Source: Candidatus Barnesiella excrementigallinarum (lineage in GTDB: Bacteria > Bacteroidota > Bacteroidia > Bacteroidales > Barnesiellaceae). Taken from it: a stretch of 64,000 nucleotides of DNA. Below, piece after piece: positions 44,999-54,032 of the stretch; positions within the stretch are counted from its first letter, which is position 1; each line of letters begins with the position of its first letter. The notes beneath the pieces were generated by a model that saw nothing but the letters and a program-made list of their open reading frames with translations, had not been told where the DNA came from and made no database searches. Location of the stretch: positions 107,287 through 171,286 of the forward strand of contig DXFL01000030.1 of the NCBI GenBank assembly GCA_019114445.1, written 5' to 3'. The position numbers and the translations under genes were made by a program.

Positions 44999-46225
44999 TT
45001 ATGCGGTTAATAGTTTTGCTTTTTCCAATTTTTTCTCGGCGTAACCACGTGTAATGTGAAGTTTCTTTTTCGACGACGAAGGTGTCTCGTACATGGCATC
45101 CATCATGATCGATTCGACGATCGAGCGTAATCCACGGGCTCCCAATTTAAACTCTATGGCCTTATCGACTACATAATCGAGCATATCGTCGTCGAAAGTC
45201 AGCTTCACGCCATCTATATCGAAGAGTTTGACATACTGTTTGATAATCGAATTTTTAGGTTCTACCAATATTCGGCGCAAAGCCTCCCTGTCGAGGGGTT
45301 GCAAGTAGGTGAGGATTGGCAACCGACCTATAATTTCGGGAATAAGGCCAAACGATTTCAAATCTTGCGGGGCAATATATTGCAACAGATTTTCCCGATC
45401 GATACGACTATTGCTGCCACCACCATTGTAACCTACCACATGGGTATTCAGGCGCATGGCAATCTTGCGCTCGATACCGTCGAAAGCGCCGCCACAGATA
45501 TACAGTATATTTTTGGTATTGACCGGGATCATCTTCTGTTCGGGGTGCTTGCGCCCTCCTTGTGGCGGAACGTTCACGATAGAGCCTTCCAAAAGTTTCA
45601 ACAAGCCCTGTTGCACACCTTCGCCGCTCACATCGCGCGTAATCGACGGATTGTCGCTCTTACGGGCTATTTTGTCTATCTCGTCGATAAAAACGATACC
45701 TCGCTCGGCAGCCTCCACGTCATAATCGGCCACTTGCAACAATCGTGTAAGAATGCTCTCTATATCCTCCCCCACATAGCCGGCCTCGGTCAATACGGTG
45801 GCATCGACAATGGTAAAAGGCACTTTCAGCAACCGGGCTATGGTCTTTGCCAACAATGTCTTACCCGTACCGGTGGGGCCTACCATGATGATATTCGACT
45901 TTTCAATCTCCACATCATCGCTATCGGCCACCTGCATGATACGTTTGTAGTGATTATAGACCGACACCGCCAAATAGCGTTTGGCATCGTCCTGCCCGAT
46001 TACATATTGGTCGAGAAAACTTTTTATCTCGTCGGGTTTGGGCAAATCTTCTCGCGAAACGACCCACTTCGAGTTTTTCTTTCTTTTTTTATTCAAATAC
46101 TCTTCGGAGAGGAGATAAGCCTGCTCGGCACATTCGTCACAAATACAGCCGTCGCGGCCGGGCATCAGCAGCCGCACTTCGTTTTCTCCCCTTCCACAAA
46201 AGCTACATTTTTCGCCTTTCGCCAT
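44999..46225 (-). CDS. clpX: ATP-dependent Clp protease ATP-binding subunit ClpX
   Basis: 408 aa; zinc finger [39 protein letters not shown]. Confidence 0.98.
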   Translation of the reverse strand: MAKGEKCSFCGRGENEVRLLMPGRDGCICDECAEQAYLLSEEYLNKKRKKNSKWVVSREDLPKPDEIKSFLDQYVIGQDDAKRYLAVSVYNHYKRIMQVADSDDVEIEKSNIIMVGPTGTGKTLLAKTIARLLKVPFTIVDATVLTEAGYVGEDIESILTRLLQVADYDVEAAERGIVFIDEIDKIARKSDNPSITRDVSGEGVQQGLLKLLEGSIVNVPPQGGRKHPEQKMIPVNTKNILYICGGAFDGIERKIAMRLNTHVVGYNGGGSNSRIDRENLLQYIAPQDLKSFGLIPEIIGRLPILTYLQPLDREALRRILVEPKNSIIKQYVKLFDIDGVKLTFDDDMLDYVVDKAIEFKLGARGLRSIVESIMMDAMYETPSSSKKKLHITRGYAEKKLEKAKLLTA

Positions 46226-46228
46226 CGC

Positions 46229-46906
46229 TTACATCATTTTCTTCGATTTCACCAATACGTCGTCGATCATACCATACTCTTTGGCTTCGAGGGCTGTCAT
46301 CCAATAGTCACGATCGGAATCTTTCTCGACCCGTTCGTAGGTATTCCCCGAGTGGTCGGCTATAATCGTATAGAGTTCTTTTTTAAGTTTTTGTATTTCA
46401 CGTGCCGTAATTTCTATATCCGAAGCCTGACCTTGCGCACCGCCCATCGGTTGATGTATCATCACCCGCGAGTGTTTCAAGGCAAAGCGTTTCCCTTTGG
46501 TACCGGCAACCAGCAGCACGGCACCCATCGAGGCTGCCATGCCGGTGCAGATGGTCGATACATCGCAACTGATAAACTGCATGGTGTCGTAAATTCCCAA
46601 CCCGGCATATACCGAGCCGCCCGGTGTATTGAAATAGATAGATATATCTTTGCCGGGATCGGCCGAATCGAGATAGAGCAGTTGAGCCTCTATCACATTC
46701 GAAGTATAATCGTCGATGGGTGTTCCCAAAAAGATGATGCGGTCCATCATCAAACGCGAAAACACGTCCATCTGGGTCACATTCAACTGCCGCTCTTCCA
46801 TAATGGAGGGAGAGAGATAGCTGCTGGTAAATTGTGCATATTGATCGAGGGCAAGTCCGTTCATGCCCAAATGTTTCACTGCATAATTTCTAAAATCGTT
46901 AGTCAT
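46229..46906 (-). CDS. clpP: ATP-dependent Clp protease proteolytic subunit ClpP
   Basis: 225 aa; TICTGMAASMGAVLL (Ser) and RVMIHQPMGGAQGQASDIEI (His). Confidence 0.98.
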   Translation of the reverse strand: MTNDFRNYAVKHLGMNGLALDQYAQFTSSYLSPSIMEERQLNVTQMDVFSRLMMDRIIFLGTPIDDYTSNVIEAQLLYLDSADPGKDISIYFNTPGGSVYAGLGIYDTMQFISCDVSTICTGMAASMGAVLLVAGTKGKRFALKHSRVMIHQPMGGAQGQASDIEITAREIQKLKKELYTIIADHSGNTYERVEKDSDRDYWMTALEAKEYGMIDDVLVKSKKMM

Positions 46907-47086
46907 AATTATTGTTTTTTTAATTGTTTTTCAAACCCTATTTTCAGTCAAAGATATAAATAAAAACAATTATACCCCAAATAAAAATAGGAGTCCGGGA
47001 CTTTTTTGCGGGCTTCTTTCACAAAAAATAATACATCACAGCGGCAACGTAGCCCCAACGGGTCGATTGCCATAACTGGGAAGGAA

Positions 47087-47123
47087 GAAAAAGAGCCCCG
47101 AATGGGAATGTATTCGGGGCTCT
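47087..47123 (-). terminator. Intrinsic terminator downstream of tig
   Basis: Minus strand AGAGCCCCGAA-tacattccca-TTCGGGGCTCT-TTTTC, perfect 11-bp stem. Confidence 0.88.
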
Positions 47124-47147
47124 ATATCAGCATTTTATCTTAGTTTG

Positions 47148-48509
47148 TTATTCAGCCGGCTCGAACATTTTTTGGAATTTCTCCATGGTCACTTCTTTAT
47201 CCGAAAGGGTTACCGATTCTTTGATAGCCATTTGGATTTTCTGTTCGGTAGCTTGGTCGATAAGACGCGAGCGCGACTCTTTGCTCGAAAGCATCTCTTT
47301 GGCGTAGCGTTCGAGAACATCGTCGGGCACACCGGTCATGCCATATTGAGCGAACTGACTTGCAGCCACGCGTTTTGCCAAAGCCAACAGGTCGGCATCG
47401 TCGACATGAATATCGAACTGTTTCACAATTTGCTCTTTAATCAACTGCCACTTCAAGTCGGGAACCATCTTGACGAAATCGTCGTCGATAGTTTCGGCTT
47501 TGCGGTTTTTATCGGTAGCCAGCAGCCAGCGTTTCAAGAAGGCTTCGGGCAATTCAAATTCGCCTACGGCTTTTTCGATGGCAGCACGGGCATCGATCGA
47601 GAATTTATAATCGCTCTCGGGACGCAACTGAGCGGCAATCATTTCGCGCAGTTTGGCAAAATATTCCTCTTCGCTCTTCACGGCGTCTTTGCCAAATACA
47701 TTGTCAAAGAGTTCCTGATTCAACTCGGCGGGTTGCAAATGAGTAATATCGGTTACTGTCATTTCAAAATTCGATGTCACATTGGCAGCTTGCTCTTTGT
47801 CGATATTCAACATCGAAGCCAATTCGGCAGCCGAAGCATTGCAACTCTTCGAAGGATTGAACATTACTTTGTCGCCTTTCTTTACACCGGCAAATTTAGC
47901 TTTCTCCTTATCGTCCTTGAAGTAAGCCGGCGAAACGATGGTGCTTTCGACTGTAATGCCGCCTTCCACGGGGGTGCCTTTTTTCACCATCTCGACCATC
48001 GAACCTTTAATAAGGTCACGCTCGTCGGTCGACTCCTCAACCGAAACTTGTTTACCGAAGCGGGACAAGAACGATTCGTTTTGGCGTTTCACCATGTCGT
48101 CGTCGACAGTAATCGTATAATAAGGTACTTTTATTTTTTTATCGATTTTCACATTCAATTCGGGAGCCAAAGCCACATCAAAGCGGAATGTAAAATCGTC
48201 TTGTGCGTCCAAATCGACCGTCATGTCCTCGGCAGTCATCGGCTCGCCCAAAATATTGAGTTTGTTGTCACGAATGTAATTGTAAAGAGCTTCCGAAACC
48301 AATCGGTTAATTTCTTCAACCCGTACCGATTTTCCAAACATCTTCATCAGTATGCTGAAAGGCACTTTCCCTTTTCTGAAACCGGGGATATTGGCTTTTT
48401 GGCCATAAGCGCGAAGCGACTTAGCCACTTTTTCCTGATAATCGGCTTGCGAAATTTCAATCGAAATCACGGCGTTCAGGTTGTCGGTGTTTTGATGTGA
48501 AACGTTCAT
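47148..48509 (-). CDS. tig: Trigger factor
   Basis: 453 aa; ribosome-binding N-terminal region (YGQKANIPGFRKGKVPFSILMKMFGKSV), upstream of clpP-clpX. Confidence 0.93.
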   Translation of the reverse strand: MNVSHQNTDNLNAVISIEISQADYQEKVAKSLRAYGQKANIPGFRKGKVPFSILMKMFGKSVRVEEINRLVSEALYNYIRDNKLNILGEPMTAEDMTVDLDAQDDFTFRFDVALAPELNVKIDKKIKVPYYTITVDDDMVKRQNESFLSRFGKQVSVEESTDERDLIKGSMVEMVKKGTPVEGGITVESTIVSPAYFKDDKEKAKFAGVKKGDKVMFNPSKSCNASAAELASMLNIDKEQAANVTSNFEMTVTDITHLQPAELNQELFDNVFGKDAVKSEEEYFAKLREMIAAQLRPESDYKFSIDARAAIEKAVGEFELPEAFLKRWLLATDKNRKAETIDDDFVKMVPDLKWQLIKEQIVKQFDIHVDDADLLALAKRVAASQFAQYGMTGVPDDVLERYAKEMLSSKESRSRLIDQATEQKIQMAIKESVTLSDKEVTMEKFQKMFEPAE

Positions 48510-48699
48510 TCTTATGATTTTAATTTAAATTAGACTCAAATTTTACTCTCCAATTTCCACAAAAAGCGTGCAAATTTTGAGAGCGCAAAATTAGTGCTTA
48601 TCTTTCGATAATCAAATTATTATTAAATTTTTTCTTTCTGTTGCAAAAGGGAACCCGCCTATGACGGGAAGGGAGGCGAAATTCACACGGACAATTCCC

Positions 48700-49161
48700 C
48701 TACTTCGTATCGGCCATCAGCTCTTCGAAGAAATCATCGAGCTCCTTATCCATTTTTTCCCAAAAATCGTCTTGCAGATAGACATTCTCGTCATCGAGAG
48801 TAATCAAATCGGCCACAGGCTCCATATCGTTATCGACCAACACTACCGAAAACGGGTGTATCACGTCCAACGAATGCAGCGACTTGTTCACTTCGTCCTG
48901 TGCCAACACCTCTCTTAACAGAGCAATAAGAGCTGCATTGGAAGGCTCATTGTCGTTAGCCTCTCGCCATTCGTCAAGGGCTTCGATAGTCGACTGCGCC
49001 AAAAGGGTTTCGGCATCGTCAAAAACAGAAAAAAGCTGCTCGTCATATTTCACCTGCACATACATATCGGTTAACGTCATCGCCTCTGTGCGGGCTTTTT
49101 CAACAGCCGTACAAAAGGTCCCGCACATTGCAGAGAAAAGTGTTAATTCCGAATCTTTCAT
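48700..49161 (-). CDS. Hypothetical acidic protein
   Basis: ORF of 153 aa from MKDSELTLFSAMCG, no family recognised; consistent strand with tig cluster. Confidence 0.6.
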   Translation of the reverse strand: MKDSELTLFSAMCGTFCTAVEKARTEAMTLTDMYVQVKYDEQLFSVFDDAETLLAQSTIEALDEWREANDNEPSNAALIALLREVLAQDEVNKSLHSLDVIHPFSVVLVDNDMEPVADLITLDDENVYLQDDFWEKMDKELDDFFEELMADTK

Positions 49162-49415
49162 AAACCACACATTTATTTGACTTCAAAGATAGCGAAAGGT
49201 GAGCGCAGAGGCAAATCGAAAACATAGTTTTCAAGTTTGCCCTATGCCGAACCGCATCCTATTTTCTACAAAGATAGTGAAAAATTTGGCAGATATTGTC
49301 GTTAGCCTGTTTTTTTCTTACATCAAACCGATGAATCGGAAAAAGCAAAATTTCGCCACCCAAAAACAGCCGAATAAAAAAAATCTCTGTTTCTTTAAAA
49401 ATAAATATCTTTTTG

Positions 49416-49446
49416 TTTGGATTAAAAAATGATTTCATTACATTTG
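49416..49446 (+). promoter_or_regulatory. Predicted promoter of the Phe/Tyr operon (-33 TTTG, N19, -7 TACATTTG)
   Basis: TTTG 49416-49419, 19-nt spacer, TACATTTG 49439-49446, matching the Bacteroidetes consensus. Confidence 0.8.
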
Positions 49447-49473
49447 CAACATCAAACTCATTTTTGACACACA

Positions 49474-49533
49474 ATGAAGAATTTTGATTTTGCATATTAC
49501 TTTGACTTTTATTTTTATTTTGAGCCAAAATAA
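49474..49533 (+). CDS. Phe/Tyr leader peptide MKNFDFAYYFDFYFYFEPK (attenuator)
   Basis: ATG AAG AAT TTT GAT TTT GCA TAT TAC TTT GAC TTT TAT TTT TAT TTT GAG CCA AAA TAA; 6 Phe and 4 Tyr codons in 19; followed by alternative antiterminator/terminator and pheA. Confidence 0.87.
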   Translation: MKNFDFAYYFDFYFYFEPK

Positions 49534-49534
49534 A

Positions 49535-49600
49535 AACGGGGTTTTATGCCAAAATCTATTGTAAAGAATAATATAAAGTTTACCACAATAAAATCCCGTT
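49535..49600 (+). promoter_or_regulatory. Predicted antiterminator pairing
   Basis: AACGGGGTTTTAT (49535-49547) pairs with ATAAAATCCCGTT (49588-49600): 13 bp with one G-U, sharing the 5' arm of the terminator. Confidence 0.8.
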
Positions 49601-49621
49601 CAAGTATGAGCGGGATTTTTT
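49591..49621 (+). terminator. Leader (attenuator) intrinsic terminator
   Basis: AAATCCCGTTC-aagtat-GAGCGGGATTT followed by TTT; 11-bp stem with one G-U, ending 25 nt before pheA. Confidence 0.9.
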
Positions 49622-49645
49622 ATAAAACAGACTATAAGAATCGAC

Positions 49646-50491
49646 ATGAGTAAAAGAGTTACCATACAAGGGATAGCCGGTTGTTACCACGAAGCCGCCG
49701 CACGAGCCTACTTCGAGGACGAAGAGATCGAGACTGTGGCTTGCTCGACCTTCCCCGAAATGTTCGAGCGCATGGACAGCGACCGCACCCTGCTGGGGAT
49801 TATAGCCATCGAGAACACCATTGCCGGCAGCCTGCTGCAAAACCACGAACTGCTGCGCAAAAGCGAATTGAGCATTATTGGAGAATACAAATTGCGTATT
49901 TCGCACGTATTGGCAGCCCTGCCGGGCGAAACCCTCGACGACATACGCGAAGTAAACTCCCACCCGATGGCGTTAATGCAATGCGGCGAATTTTTACAAG
50001 CCCACCCCCAAATGAAAGTGGTAGAAAAAGACGACACGGCCGGCAGCGCACAAGAGATTTCCCAACACCACCTATCGGGCCACGCAGCCATCTGCGGGAA
50101 ACTGGCGGCCGAAATTTACCACATGAACGTCTTGGCCGAAGGAATCGAGACAAACAAACGCAACTTTACCCGTTTCCTGATCCTTGCCGACCCGTTTTAC
50201 AGCGAAATCCTTACCGCCGGCAAACGGATAAACAAATCGTCGTTGGTATTCAGTCTGCCCCATACGCAAGGCAGCCTCTCGAAAGTGCTCACGATTCTTT
50301 CGTTCTACGACATCAACCTGTCGAAAATACAGTCCATGCCCATCATCGGGCGAGAGTGGGAATATCGGTTCTACATCGACCTCACATTCGACAACTTCAC
50401 CCGATACAAGCAGTCGCTCGAAGCCATCAGACCATTGACCAAAGATTTCAAAATACTCGGAGAATATGCAGAATTCAACAAACCCCTTTAA
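49646..50491 (+). CDS. pheA: Prephenate dehydratase
   Basis: 281 aa; VTIQGIAGCYHEAAARAYF, NTIAGSLLQN, C-terminal ACT-like domain (SLSKVLTILSFYDINLSKIQSMPI). Confidence 0.93.
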   Translation: MSKRVTIQGIAGCYHEAAARAYFEDEEIETVACSTFPEMFERMDSDRTLLGIIAIENTIAGSLLQNHELLRKSELSIIGEYKLRISHVLAALPGETLDDIREVNSHPMALMQCGEFLQAHPQMKVVEKDDTAGSAQEISQHHLSGHAAICGKLAAEIYHMNVLAEGIETNKRNFTRFLILADPFYSEILTAGKRINKSSLVFSLPHTQGSLSKVLTILSFYDINLSKIQSMPIIGREWEYRFYIDLTFDNFTRYKQSLEAIRPLTKDFKILGEYAEFNKPL

Positions 50492-51650
50492 CATAACACC
50501 CGCCAACCGGGTCAACACCGTGAGTGAATACTATTTCTCGAAAAAACTGAGAGAGATAGCCGAATTGAATGCCCGTGGACTAAATATCATAAGTTTGGGC
50601 ATAGGTGGTCCCGACCGGCCCCCTCATGCCGCTACCATCGATACGCTCTGCACAGAAAGCCGGCGTCCCGACGTCCACAGCTACCAACCCTACGTGGGAA
50701 TACCCGAATTGCGACAGGCTTTTGCCGACTGGTATGCCCGTTGGTACGGCGTGACACTCGACCCCCAAAAAGAGATTCAGCCGCTTATCGGTTCGAAAGA
50801 GGGTATACTCCACATTAGCCTCGCCTTCCTCAACGCGGGCGACGGAGTATTGGTACCCAACCCGGGCTATCCCACATACAGCTCGGTGAGCCGATTGGCC
50901 GAAGCCGAAATTTTCACTTACGACCTCGACGAAAATAACGGATGGCAGCCCGATTTCGACCAACTGGAATCGCTACCGCTCGACCGCATAAAACTCATGT
51001 GGGTCAACTACCCCAATATGCCTACCGGCGCCAACGCCTCGATGGAACTGTTCGCCCGGCTGGTCGATTTCGGGAAACGGCACCACATCATTATTGTCAA
51101 CGACAACCCATACAGTTTTATCCTCAACGACAAGCCCATCAGTCTGTTGGCGGTACCCGGAGCCAAAGATATTTGTATCGAGATGAACTCGCTGAGCAAA
51201 TCGCACAACATGGCCGGGTGGCGTATTGGAATGTTGGCATCCAACCCGCAATTCGTAGAATGGATACTACGGGTAAAGAGCAACATCGACTCCGGTATGT
51301 TCAGGCCTCTGCAAAGTGCGGCCATCAAGGCTCTCGCCTGCGAAAAAGAGTGGTACGACAAAGTAAACGCCACTTACCGCAAACGCCGCCGCATTGCCGA
51401 GAAAATCATGCAAGCCCTCGGATGCAGCTACGACCCGTCACAAGTAGGCCTGTTTGTCTGGGGCAGAATCCCCGACGAAGCCAAAGACGCCGAATCGTTG
51501 GCCGACGAAATACTGTACAACGCCCACGTGTTCGTCACACCCGGATTTATATTCGGGAGCCGGGGCAACCGTTACATACGCATTTCGCTATGCGCCCCCG
51601 AAGAAAAAATGGAAGAGGCATTACACCGTATCGAAAAAATAAAATCATAA
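50466..51650 (+). CDS. PLP-dependent aminotransferase (class I/II, aspartate/aromatic type)
   Basis: 394 aa; GIGGPDRPPHAATI, NPGYPTYSSVSRLAEAE, SLSKSHNMAGWRIG; overlaps pheA by 26 nt. Confidence 0.93.
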   Translation: MQNSTNPFNITPANRVNTVSEYYFSKKLREIAELNARGLNIISLGIGGPDRPPHAATIDTLCTESRRPDVHSYQPYVGIPELRQAFADWYARWYGVTLDPQKEIQPLIGSKEGILHISLAFLNAGDGVLVPNPGYPTYSSVSRLAEAEIFTYDLDENNGWQPDFDQLESLPLDRIKLMWVNYPNMPTGANASMELFARLVDFGKRHHIIIVNDNPYSFILNDKPISLLAVPGAKDICIEMNSLSKSHNMAGWRIGMLASNPQFVEWILRVKSNIDSGMFRPLQSAAIKALACEKEWYDKVNATYRKRRRIAEKIMQALGCSYDPSQVGLFVWGRIPDEAKDAESLADEILYNAHVFVTPGFIFGSRGNRYIRISLCAPEEKMEEALHRIEKIKS

Positions 51651-51662
51651 AAACATATCACC

Positions 51663-52727
51663 ATGAACGATTTACAATCTATCTTACTTCCCGGAGTAGA
51701 CGCTAAACGTCCCATCATCATAGCCGGCCCGTGCAGTGCCGAAACCGAAGAGCAAGTAATGACAACAGCCCGAAAACTGGCCGAGAGAGATATAAAAATA
51801 TTCCGCGCAGGCATTTGGAAACCCCGCACCAAACCGGGAGGATTCGAAGGCGTAGGCGTTGAAGGACTGGCGTGGCTGAAACGGGTAAAAGAAGAGACCG
51901 GTATGTACACTGCTACCGAAGTAGCCAACGAACGCCACGTGTTCGAAGCCTTGAAACATGGTATCGACATCTTGTGGATAGGCGCACGCACCACGGCCAA
52001 CCCCTTTGCCGTGCAAGAGATTGCCAACGCCTTGAAAGGGGTGGATATTCCCATCTTGATTAAAAACCCGGTAAACCCCGACTTGGAACTGTGGATCGGT
52101 GCCGTCGAACGCATATACAACGCCGGGCTCCACAAACTGGCCGTCATACACCGGGGATTCAGCAGCTACGACAAACAGTTGTACCGCAATATGCCCCAAT
52201 GGCATATCCCCATCGAGTTACGCCGCCGGTTGCCCAATCTGCCCATATTCTGCGATCCCAGCCACATCGGCGGGAAACGCGAACTCGTAGCTCCGCTATG
52301 CCAACAGGCTATGGACTTGGGATTCGACGGATTAATCGTAGAATCGCATTGCGATCCCGACTGCGCATGGAGCGATAAGAATCAGCAAGTTACCCCCGAT
52401 GCTTTGGACTACATACTCAATATGCTGGTTATCCGCGAAACCACGCAAACCACCGAAAACCTCTCGGAACTGCGCCACCAAATAGACGAACTCGACAATC
52501 AACTGCTCGAACTGTTGGCCAAACGTATGCGGGTATCGCGCGAAATAGGACAGTACAAAAAAGAGCACAGTATGCCCATATTGCAAACCAACCGCTACGA
52601 CGAAATTCTGCAAAAACGCATGGCTCAGGCCGTAGAATTGGGAATGGGTGCCGAATTTATGAAAGAGGTGATGCAAGCGATACACGAAGAGTCGGTTCAC
52701 CAACAAATGGAAATTATCAACAAATAG
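51663..52727 (+). CDS. Bifunctional DAHP synthase / chorismate mutase
   Basis: 354 aa; IIAGPCSAETEEQVM, FCDPSHIGGKRE; C-terminal chorismate mutase domain (LRHQIDELDNQLLELLAKRMRVSREIGQYKKE). Confidence 0.95.
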   Translation: MNDLQSILLPGVDAKRPIIIAGPCSAETEEQVMTTARKLAERDIKIFRAGIWKPRTKPGGFEGVGVEGLAWLKRVKEETGMYTATEVANERHVFEALKHGIDILWIGARTTANPFAVQEIANALKGVDIPILIKNPVNPDLELWIGAVERIYNAGLHKLAVIHRGFSSYDKQLYRNMPQWHIPIELRRRLPNLPIFCDPSHIGGKRELVAPLCQQAMDLGFDGLIVESHCDPDCAWSDKNQQVTPDALDYILNMLVIRETTQTTENLSELRHQIDELDNQLLELLAKRMRVSREIGQYKKEHSMPILQTNRYDEILQKRMAQAVELGMGAEFMKEVMQAIHEESVHQQMEIINK

Positions 52728-52736
52728 GAGGCTTTT

Positions 52737-53510
52737 ATGAAAATAGTAATTTTGGGAGCCGGGAAAATGGGCTCGTTCTTTGCCGATGTGCTTAGTTTCG
52801 ACCACGAGGTAGCCCTCTACGACATAGATCCTCGCCGGTTAAGGTTTGCCTTCAACACCCTACGCATGACCCAGCCCGAAGAGATACGCGATTTTGCGCC
52901 CGACTTGGTCATCAACGCAGCCACTGTAAAGTATACGATCGAAGCATTTCGGGCGGTACTCCCCTATTTGCCGAAACAAACAATCCTCTCGGATATTGCC
53001 TCGGTTAAAACCGGGCTACCCGAATTTTACGCCCAAGCCGGCCACCCGTTCGTATCGACCCACCCCATGTTCGGCCCTACCTTTGCCAGCCTGAGCGACC
53101 TGAGTATGCAAAACACCATTATCATCACCGAGGGCGACCACATGGGAAAAATCTTTTTCAAAGACATTTACCAACGGTTACGGCTAAACATCTTCGAATA
53201 CAGTTTTAAGGAGCACGACGAGACCATTGCCTACTCGCTCTCCATACCCTTTACCTCCACGCTGGTGTTTGCCTCGATCATGAAACATCAGGACGCTCCC
53301 GGTACAACCTTCAAACGCCACATGGACATCGCGAGAGGTCTGCTATCGGAGGACGACTTCTTGTTGACCGAGATTCTGTTCAACCCCAACACCCCCGATC
53401 AAGTACGGCGAATACAGGAACAGCTCTCGAACCTTCTCGACATTATCGAGCATAAAGACACCGAGAAGATGCAGGAATACCTCACCCGAGTAAGAAAAAA
53501 CATAGAATAA
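52737..53510 (+). CDS. tyrA: Prephenate dehydrogenase
   Basis: 257 aa; IVILGAGKMGSFFADVLSFDHEVALYD, STHPMFGPTFAS. Confidence 0.92.
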   Translation: MKIVILGAGKMGSFFADVLSFDHEVALYDIDPRRLRFAFNTLRMTQPEEIRDFAPDLVINAATVKYTIEAFRAVLPYLPKQTILSDIASVKTGLPEFYAQAGHPFVSTHPMFGPTFASLSDLSMQNTIIITEGDHMGKIFFKDIYQRLRLNIFEYSFKEHDETIAYSLSIPFTSTLVFASIMKHQDAPGTTFKRHMDIARGLLSEDDFLLTEILFNPNTPDQVRRIQEQLSNLLDIIEHKDTEKMQEYLTRVRKNIE

Positions 53511-53524
53511 CACCCCATTCCCTA

Positions 53525-53567
53525 CCGCCATAAAAACCCGTTCCATACAGTTTTTATGGCGGTTTTT
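53525..53567 (+). terminator. Intrinsic terminator of the Phe/Tyr operon
   Basis: CCGCCATAAAAAC-ccgttccataca-GTTTTTATGGCGG-TTTTT, 13-bp perfect stem. Confidence 0.93.
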
Positions 53568-53771
53568 ACCGTCTTTAAACAGAGCTTGTGAAAGCTTATA
53601 AATTATTCGCAATCAATCGATTTTAAGCCTATAATCCAACAACGGAAAGTACCGGTCTTTCTGTTCGAATCCCCATTACTCAACCTCCGGGAGACGACCA
53701 ATCGCCCAAGTGTCGCATTACATTTAAAAGTGAATTTGGAATAATCTTTTCTTTTCTTGCAAAAGAATACC

Positions 53772-53779
53772 TATATTTG
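53772..53779 (+). promoter_or_regulatory. Predicted -7 element (TATATTTG) for small ORF-dxs transcription unit
   Basis: TAnnTTTG match 51 bp upstream of the ATG at 53831. Confidence 0.55.
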
Positions 53780-53830
53780 TAGGTTGACTTTGGAGGTTAT
53801 ACCTGCACATCGAAAAACCCGAAATTTGAT

Positions 53831-54010
53831 ATGAGAAAATATAATGCGTTTCGTATTTCATGTATAGCGCTGCTATGGCTCTTTTTATGTGTATTGCTCA
53901 TTCGGACAAAAGGCATTTCGGGACTGATATTGTTTGAGATAGCGGTCTCGGGTATCATTGTATTCGTACCTCTCTACAAACAGTGGAAAAAAGAGAGCAA
54001 AGGCAAATGA
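53831..54010 (+). CDS. Small two-TM membrane protein (59 aa), upstream of dxs
   Basis: MRKYNAFRISCIALLWLFLCVLLIRTKGISGLILFEIAVSGIIVFVPLYKQWKKESKGK; promoter upstream, basic C-terminus; absent from ORF track (too short). Confidence 0.7.
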   Translation: MRKYNAFRISCIALLWLFLCVLLIRTKGISGLILFEIAVSGIIVFVPLYKQWKKESKGK

Positions 54011-54032
54011 GCCGCCAAGTCGATAAAAAACA

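Noticed and set aside
48521-48700. Possible leader or riboswitch upstream of tig
   Set aside because: AT-rich intergenic sequence without a convincing conserved fold or leader ORF.
49259-49528. 89-aa minus-strand ORF over the phe leader region and 77-aa plus-strand ORF 49199-49432
   Set aside because: AT-rich, Asn/Lys/Phe-rich with no family; they overlap the promoter and leader, which explain the sequence better.
53661-53674. CTGTTCGAATCCCC looks like a tRNA T-loop
   Set aside because: The flanking T-stem does not pair (TCTG versus CCCC), and no acceptor or anticodon arm could be assembled.
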